Assembly: GCA_003224175.1 (NCBI GenBank)
Contig: QHYQ01000239.1
Location: 1 to 37,337, forward strand
Source of the DNA: Acidobacteriota bacterium
Lineage (GTDB): Bacteria > Acidobacteriota > Terriglobia > Acidiferrales > UBA7541
Reading direction: 5' to 3'
Length of the DNA stretch: 37,337 nt
A program made the translations under genes and the position numbers. The notes under the pieces are model-generated. The model saw only the letters and a program-made list of their open reading frames with translations, was not told the origin of the DNA and ran no database searches. How positions within the stretch are numbered: the first letter of the stretch is position 1; each line of letters begins with the position of its first letter. Of the stretch, positions 32,886 to 37,337 are shown one piece after another.

Positions 32886-33984
32886 GTGGCGCCCCGCCCG
32901 GAATCGAAGGTTGCGGATCAAATTGCGCCCGAGCGGAGCGTATCTGCCGGCAGGAAATTCAAAATCGCGCTGGCGGGATTTGGCACGGTAGGGCGTTCGG
33001 TCGCCAAGCTGCTGTCGCAAAATCCGCACGGCCCCTTGATTCTCACGCACATTTTCAATCGCAATATCGAGCGGAAAAAAGTCGACTGGATTCCGGGGCA
33101 CGTTCGCTGGACAGAACAAATCGAAGATGTGTTGGCCTCTGACGCGGATATTTTGGTGGAACTGATGGGCGGCCTGGAGCCGGCGGGCGAATGGGTGAGC
33201 CAAGCGTTACGTGCGGGGAAATCCGTGGTAACCGCGAACAAGCTGCTAATCGCAGATCGCGGTCCGGAACTTTTGCGGCTGGCGCGGCAAACGGGCCGGC
33301 AACTACAGTTCGGCGCGTCGGTGGCCGGAGGAATTCCCGCAATTATTGCCATTCAGGAAGGGCTCGCCGGCGACCGGCTTTATCGCATCGCCGGAATCTT
33401 GAACGGCACCTGCAACTACATCCTCACGAAAATGGAGGCAACCGGCGCCGGATTTGATTCCGCGCTCAAGGAGGCGCAAGAGCTCGGCTTTGCCGAAGCC
33501 GATCCCACCAGCGACGTCGAAGGCTACGACGCGCGGGCCAAGCTGGTGATCCTGACGCAGGCCGGGCTGCGCGTGAACGTGCGCAGCGAACAGATTCCCT
33601 GCGCGCCGATTTCTCCAATCGACGCTGTCGATTTTGGCTATGCGCGCGAGCTGAACTGCACCATCCGGCAGATTTCCATCGCGCAAAAAGACACGAAGAA
33701 CGGCTTGCGCCTGCTCGCCGCCGTCCGGCCAACGCCCCCACTATGTGCGCTTTGTGGTTAGAGACAGGCCGGGCATCGTGGCCGAAGTCGCCGCGGTATT
33801 CGCCAAGTTCGGAATCAGCATCGATGCGTTGCTGCAAAAGCCCGGCTATCCGCACTCCGCGCTACCCTTCATCATGACGCTGGAATCCTGCAGCAGTTTT
33901 TTGCTCGATCGCGCGCTCGAGGAAATCGGGCGACTGGATTTCCACGTCGAGCGGCCGCTTTGCTTGCCCATTCTGACGCAGTAA
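32886..33984 (+). pseudogene. hom: homoserine dehydrogenase, broken by internal deletion and frameshift
   Basis: Homoserine dehydrogenase reduces aspartate semialdehyde in threonine and methionine synthesis. The first 282 residues are normal: NAD(P) motif GFGTVG (31-36), TANKLL (K119), the signature GILNGTCNYILT, and the catalytic region DVEGYDARAKL (D215, K219). Translation then hits a stop at 33761. The ACT domain continues in another frame (HYVRFVVRDRPGIVAEVAAVF, then ALPFIMTLE) to 33984. Roughly 70-80 residues that normally link them, the end of the catalytic domain, are missing at about 33735-33742. So this is a deletion plus frameshift, not a simple sequencing slip. The GTG start has GAGGTG seven bases upstream. 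A second copy must exist unless the organism is auxotrophic. Confidence 0.82.
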
Positions 33985-34006
33985 TCGCACGTTCCGCTGA
34001 TCTCCG

Positions 34007-34164
34007 TTACGGCTTTGCGCTGATCTCATCGATCTCGGCGAGCTCTTCGAGTGTGAGCGCCCCATCGGCGGCGCGGGCGCCTTGTTCCACTTGTTCCGGC
34101 TTGGTGGCTCCGGCGATCACGCCGAGACTTCCGGGCCGGATCTACCGAGTTTGCGTAGCTTCAT
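34007..34164 (-). pseudogene. aldo/keto reductase remnant (both ends joined, middle deleted)
   Basis: On the minus strand an ATG at 34164 begins MKLRKLGRSGPEVSA, the classic start of aldo/keto reductases. It then stops, while a different frame carries GVIAGATKPEQVEQGARAAD and LTLEELAEIDEISAKP with TAA at 34007, the classic C-terminus. About 830 bases of the usual ~1 kb gene are absent. The joint lies at GTCTCGGCG, a sequence that would fit both the N-terminal and the C-terminal coding contexts, so deletion between short direct repeats is likely. Not functional. Confidence 0.7.
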
Positions 34165-34262
34165 CGAAAATCGCCTTGGGACAGGATAATAGCCGTCTCT
34201 CTGAGGAACAGGGGCTGAGAAAGACGGGCCGGGTGGCAGGATTATGTGGAAAATAGGCGGGC

Positions 34263-35603
34263 ATGACGGAAGGCCAAAATGACAGGCGCCACAACACCGA
34301 AAATCTAATGCAACGCTTGCGCCGAGACTCCGGGGATGACGGGGACGATGCTCGCGGCCGAGATGCCAGGGGCGGGGGGCGCGCCGTCTTCCGCTACCCG
34401 AGTTTCGTGCGCTATCTCGGGGCGCGCCTGCTCACGGTGCTGGCGCTGCAAATGCAATCAGTGGCGGTCGGCTGGCAGATTTACGAAATAACGCGCAGCC
34501 CGCTGGCGCTGGGACTAACCGGGCTCGCGCAATTTCTACCGGGCATTCTGCTCTTTCTCATCTCCGGCCATGCGGCAGACCGAATCCCGCGGCGAAAGCT
34601 GATGGTGGCCTGCTTCGCCGGGTTCACCGTCTGTTCGGGTTCCCTCTTGTGGATTCAGAAAGGCGGAGTGCACTCCGCCGGGCCTATTTACTTCATTCTC
34701 GTGGCTCTGGGCATCACTCGCGCATTCAGCGGTCCGGCGATGCGGGCGCTCGTGCCGCTATTGGTTCCCGCGGAGCAATTTCCGAGCGGCGTGGCGTGGG
34801 AAGCTTCCATGACGCAAACGGCGACTGTGCTTGGGCCCGCGGCCGGCGGATTTCTTTACGCTCTGTTTCGCGGGCCCGAAGCCGTGTACGCAACCGCCAT
34901 GGTTATCGAAGCGGTGGCGATTGTGTTCGCCATGGGCATCCAAGCGCGAGGTCCGTTACGTCGGCTGGAATCTATGACGGTGGACAGCGTTTTCGCGGGA
35001 TTGCGATATATCTGGCGGCAAAAAGTGATATTGGGCGTGGTGTCGCTGGACCTATTTGCCGTACTTCTCGGCGGAGCGGTGGCCCTGCTTCCCGTCTATG
35101 CGGGCGACATTCTGAGGACAGGCCCGTGGGGGCTGGGACTGCTGCGGAGCGCCCCGGGAGCGGGCGCTGTGGCCATGGCTATTCTGCTGGCGCACAAGCC
35201 GCTGAGACGCAAGGCCGGCGCGACAATGCTGTGGTGCGTGGCGGGCTTTGGCGCGTTCACCGTGGTTTTTGGGCTTTCGCGAAATTTTGCTCTTTCGCTC
35301 GCATCGCTTCTGTTCGTTGGCGCGACGGATATGGTCAGCGTGGTCACGCGCGGTACCCTGGTGCAACTGAGCACGCCGGACGAAATGCGCGGGCGCGTGA
35401 ACGCCGTGGAGATGATGTTCATCGGCGCCTCGAATGAACTGGGGCAATTCGAATCCGGAATTACGGCACAGTGGTTTGGAACCGTACCGGCGGTGGTTCT
35501 GGGAGGCGCGGGTGCTTTGCTGATTACGGCATTGTGGGCTTGGAGATTTCCGGAATTGAGAAGGGCCGAGCCGCCACGACTTCTAGAGATGGCGGAGCCG
35601 TGA
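34263..35603 (+). CDS. MFS exporter, EntS/MFS_3-like
   Basis: A 446-residue major facilitator of the inner membrane with about twelve hydrophobic helices. After a charged, poorly conserved N-terminus (1-38) come FVRYLGARLLTVLALQMQSV, VGWQIYEITRSPLALGLTGL and LISGHAADRIPRRKLMVAC, the loop 2-3 motif of this group, then TRAFSGPAMRALVPLLVP and the late TPDEMRGRVNAVEMMFIGAS, typical of the EntS/MFS_3 group of siderophore and drug exporters. The substrate is unknown. ATG at 34263 lacks a clear ribosome site; ATG at 34308 is possible. It follows two broken genes and looks intact itself. Confidence 0.88.
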   Translation: MTEGQNDRRHNTENLMQRLRRDSGDDGDDARGRDARGGGRAVFRYPSFVRYLGARLLTVLALQMQSVAVGWQIYEITRSPLALGLTGLAQFLPGILLFLISGHAADRIPRRKLMVACFAGFTVCSGSLLWIQKGGVHSAGPIYFILVALGITRAFSGPAMRALVPLLVPAEQFPSGVAWEASMTQTATVLGPAAGGFLYALFRGPEAVYATAMVIEAVAIVFAMGIQARGPLRRLESMTVDSVFAGLRYIWRQKVILGVVSLDLFAVLLGGAVALLPVYAGDILRTGPWGLGLLRSAPGAGAVAMAILLAHKPLRRKAGATMLWCVAGFGAFTVVFGLSRNFALSLASLLFVGATDMVSVVTRGTLVQLSTPDEMRGRVNAVEMMFIGASNELGQFESGITAQWFGTVPAVVLGGAGALLITALWAWRFPELRRAEPPRLLEMAEP

Positions 35604-35874
35604 ACCTGATTCTGGTGGTGCTAACCAACTTTCCGCCGTTTGCTAATGCCGCCGCGATCAAGAACCACTCGTGAAGGGCGGGATTGCGGTCCCTAAACGT
35701 CACCATATTTTCTGCGGTACTTCCGACTGTTCGCGGAATAACGCTTAAGGTGTGCTTTGGGCCTGCCTTCGCATTAACAGCAGTGTGATGACCTGCACTG
35801 CGGACGGTTAGGATTGATTTTTCGTGACGTTGATGGGCGTCGAGAACATCGATCCACCGGGCGATTGGGCCTAC

Positions 35875-36771
35875 TCAGGAAGGCCTACTTCCGCTCACGA
35901 TGAGGACCTCAGCGGGCAAACTCATGCCGCCATCTCCGGAATACGCACGGAGGGCTTCTATCGCCTCGCGCGTTAGCTCGCCCCTCCGCTCCCTTGGAAC
36001 TTTGGTAAGTTTAGTGCGAAGATTTTCCGACATTTCGGATCGCAACGTCCAAAACTCCTCCACGGAGACTGACGCCCGTATCGAGAACTGCAGTAGGCGT
36101 TCGGATACGGCCGCGGCGCCAGCCTCTGAAAGAACGGCCCGTAACTTGCCAGGCTCAGCAAAACGGAATGCATCTGATGCATCCGCTGCCGGCGACTGGG
36201 AATCGACATAGCGCTCCACGACGCGCGACAAGGTGTAATGGAAGGGGTTTTTCTCCGCGAAATGCCAAACCGCCAAGGCAATCTTGCCCCCGGGCTTGAG
36301 GACCCTCAGCATCTCGCGAAGCGAACGAACCGGAGTGGGAAAAAACATGACGCCAAAGCGGCTCACCACCGCGTCAAAGCTGCTGGCTTCAGCGGGCAAG
36401 AGGTCAGCGTGTGCTACGGCAAAGGTAGCGCTGTGAAGTTCTCGTCGCTGCGCTTCTCGACGAGCCGCTTCCACCATCCCCGGAACCGCATCTATGCCCA
36501 GGACTTTGCCCTCAGTGCCAACGAACTCGGCAATCGTCAAGGCCGGTTCCCCGGGGCCTGTAGCTACGTCGAGCACACTGCTGCGGCTAGTAATCTGTGC
36601 GGCCTCGATGAGCGCCTGAGTGACCGGCGCAAACATCTCCCGGATAATAGCGCGGTGCTTTTCCCAATAGGGAGCTGTTTCGCTCCACCGGCTAATTATT
36701 TCTTGCATAAACGGGTAGTGCCCACCGCAGGGCCATTCTTCGATTTGCGGCGTGGCCCCGAACATCATCAC
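35875..36771 (-). CDS. class I SAM-dependent methyltransferase
   Basis: A methyltransferase of 298 residues (277 from the inner start). Motif I is VLDVATGPGEP (66-76), the acidic residue after the second strand is D in VLGIDAVPGM, and FDAVVSRFGVMFF with LREMLRVLKPGGKIALAVW are the post-motif strands of the UbiE/Methyltransf_11 type. The N-terminal block SRWSETAPYWEKHRAIIREMFAPV is typical of a branch found in soil bacteria whose methyl acceptor is not known. Met at 36708 fits the family start better than 36771; neither has a good ribosome site. The 271-bp spacer to the MFS gene contains no supported gene. Confidence 0.87.
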   Translation of the reverse strand: MMMFGATPQIEEWPCGGHYPFMQEIISRWSETAPYWEKHRAIIREMFAPVTQALIEAAQITSRSSVLDVATGPGEPALTIAEFVGTEGKVLGIDAVPGMVEAARREAQRRELHSATFAVAHADLLPAEASSFDAVVSRFGVMFFPTPVRSLREMLRVLKPGGKIALAVWHFAEKNPFHYTLSRVVERYVDSQSPAADASDAFRFAEPGKLRAVLSEAGAAAVSERLLQFSIRASVSVEEFWTLRSEMSENLRTKLTKVPRERRGELTREAIEALRAYSGDGGMSLPAEVLIVSGSRPS

Positions 36772-36828
36772 GGTCAGGACTCGCTTCGGGATGCCTCGCC
36801 AAACGACTGACGCGTTTGGCGCACGCCT

Positions 36829-37337
36829 CTATTTCTCGCTGGTTAGAGTCTTGCCGACTAATTTTACAAATTCACCATTCGTTGCTACGCGGCCATGGAT
36901 TGGAACATGTTGGGCGACATCTAGCTTCAGCATGAGCATGTTCTGGTAAAGCGTGCGCATTCCAGGAGTCGAAACCGTCAGGGCTGCGCCCTGCGCCGGT
37001 GGCGAATAGAGATCCGCGTTCACGAGAATTCTTTCCTTGGGCAAATAGACCATCAGCATGTCGTTGCTGTGGTTTCCTTGTCTGTAGGAAGGATCGCCGA
37101 GGTCGTAGGCCACGTCTAGCACGTGAAAGACTTCTATCATGCGCGCACCATCGGTCACCACGTAGGGCGCGGTGATTCGTGTGTCGCCGGCTACAGTTTC
37201 GATCGGTGCCGGCCGCCTGCTGATCATATACATCGGGTCATACTTCGCCAGCCGGTCTGGTTGCAGCGACCAGCCGCCGGGGTGAAAAAGGATGGCCAGG
37301 TAATAATCCTTGTTCGTCTCATGGGTCACGATCGTGG
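36829..37337 (-). CDS. metallo-beta-lactamase fold protein, C-terminal part
   Basis: The frame stays open to the right edge, so the N-terminal part, including the HxHxDH motif, lies outside. The visible 169 residues hold the second half of an MBL fold: GARMIEVFHVLD, GNHSNDMLMVYLPKERILVN with a His in GNHS, then NADLYSPPA (metal-bridging Asp) and HVPIHGR (terminal His). These are normal metal ligands, unlike the MBL gene at 15256. The gene precedes the methyltransferase on the same strand with 57 bp between. The N-terminus would tell whether it is exported. Substrate unknown. Confidence 0.82.
   Translation of the reverse strand, partial: TIVTHETNKDYYLAILFHPGGWSLQPDRLAKYDPMYMISRRPAPIETVAGDTRITAPYVVTDGARMIEVFHVLDVAYDLGDPSYRQGNHSNDMLMVYLPKERILVNADLYSPPAQGAALTVSTPGMRTLYQNMLMLKLDVAQHVPIHGRVATNGEFVKLVGKTLTSEK

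Noticed and set aside
35524-35706. 60-codon minus-strand frame at the end of the MFS exporter
   Set aside because: It overlaps the exporter end, has no family resemblance and only a weak ribosome site, so it is not supported.

Overview
The window looks like chromosomal DNA of a free-living, GC-rich, Gram-negative soil-type bacterium, most likely an Acidobacteriota member. This placement is inference. It rests on the mix of gene families: a split methylmalonyl-CoA mutase beside leucine-catabolism genes, a secreted coiled-coil protein with an SLGDAARKAR motif, the tail of a TonB-receptor-like outer-membrane protein, DUF6152 and TIGR03118 proteins, and several Tat or Sec exported enzymes. No rRNA, tRNA, CRISPR array or phage module was seen.

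Region 1 (1-5274, plus strand) is one tight operon for acyl-CoA catabolism. It holds the C-terminal part of the methylmalonyl-CoA mutase catalytic subunit, its separate B12-binding subunit, an acyl-CoA carboxylase beta subunit of methylcrotonyl type, HMG-CoA lyase, an enoyl-CoA hydratase and a hotdog thioesterase. Together these fit degradation of leucine and of propionyl-CoA producing substrates. An alpha/beta hydrolase follows on the opposite strand.

Region 2 (6534-11098) holds a prepilin peptidase, a membrane histidine kinase, a secreted coiled-coil protein and an NtrC-type sigma-54 regulator, a set resembling PilD/PilS/PilR.

Region 3 (11258-19824) is the most unusual part. A membrane-anchored di-heme cytochrome c with a carboxypeptidase-regulatory-like domain and a Vgb-type propeller is followed by a Tat-exported MmgE/PrpD protein, an exported metallo-beta-lactamase-fold protein with a degenerate metal motif, two related secreted proteins of an unnamed family (called 'LTGxW' here) and a metabolite:H+ symporter. 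It reads as an extracytoplasmic catabolic module of unknown substrate.

Region 4 (20192-24832) has an outer-membrane barrel protein, a processive family-2 glycosyltransferase and an NAD-dependent sugar epimerase (a likely exopolysaccharide unit). Then come two small Cys/His proteins and an ECF sigma factor.

Region 5 (24922-25774) is debris: a frameshifted transposase fragment against the last part of a TonB-receptor-like gene, closed by a terminator hairpin.

Region 6 (25932-32710) carries a DUF6152 protein, a divergent pair of LTGxW paralogues, a Tat-exported LigI-like amidohydrolase, a secreted PEBP protein, a small membrane peptide, a carboxymuconolactone-decarboxylase family protein and a TIGR03118 protein. 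Region 7 (32886-37337) shows gene decay: a homoserine dehydrogenase with an internal deletion and frameshift, next to an aldo/keto reductase reduced to its two ends. Intact MFS exporter and methyltransferase genes follow, and a metallo-beta-lactamase-fold gene runs off the right edge.
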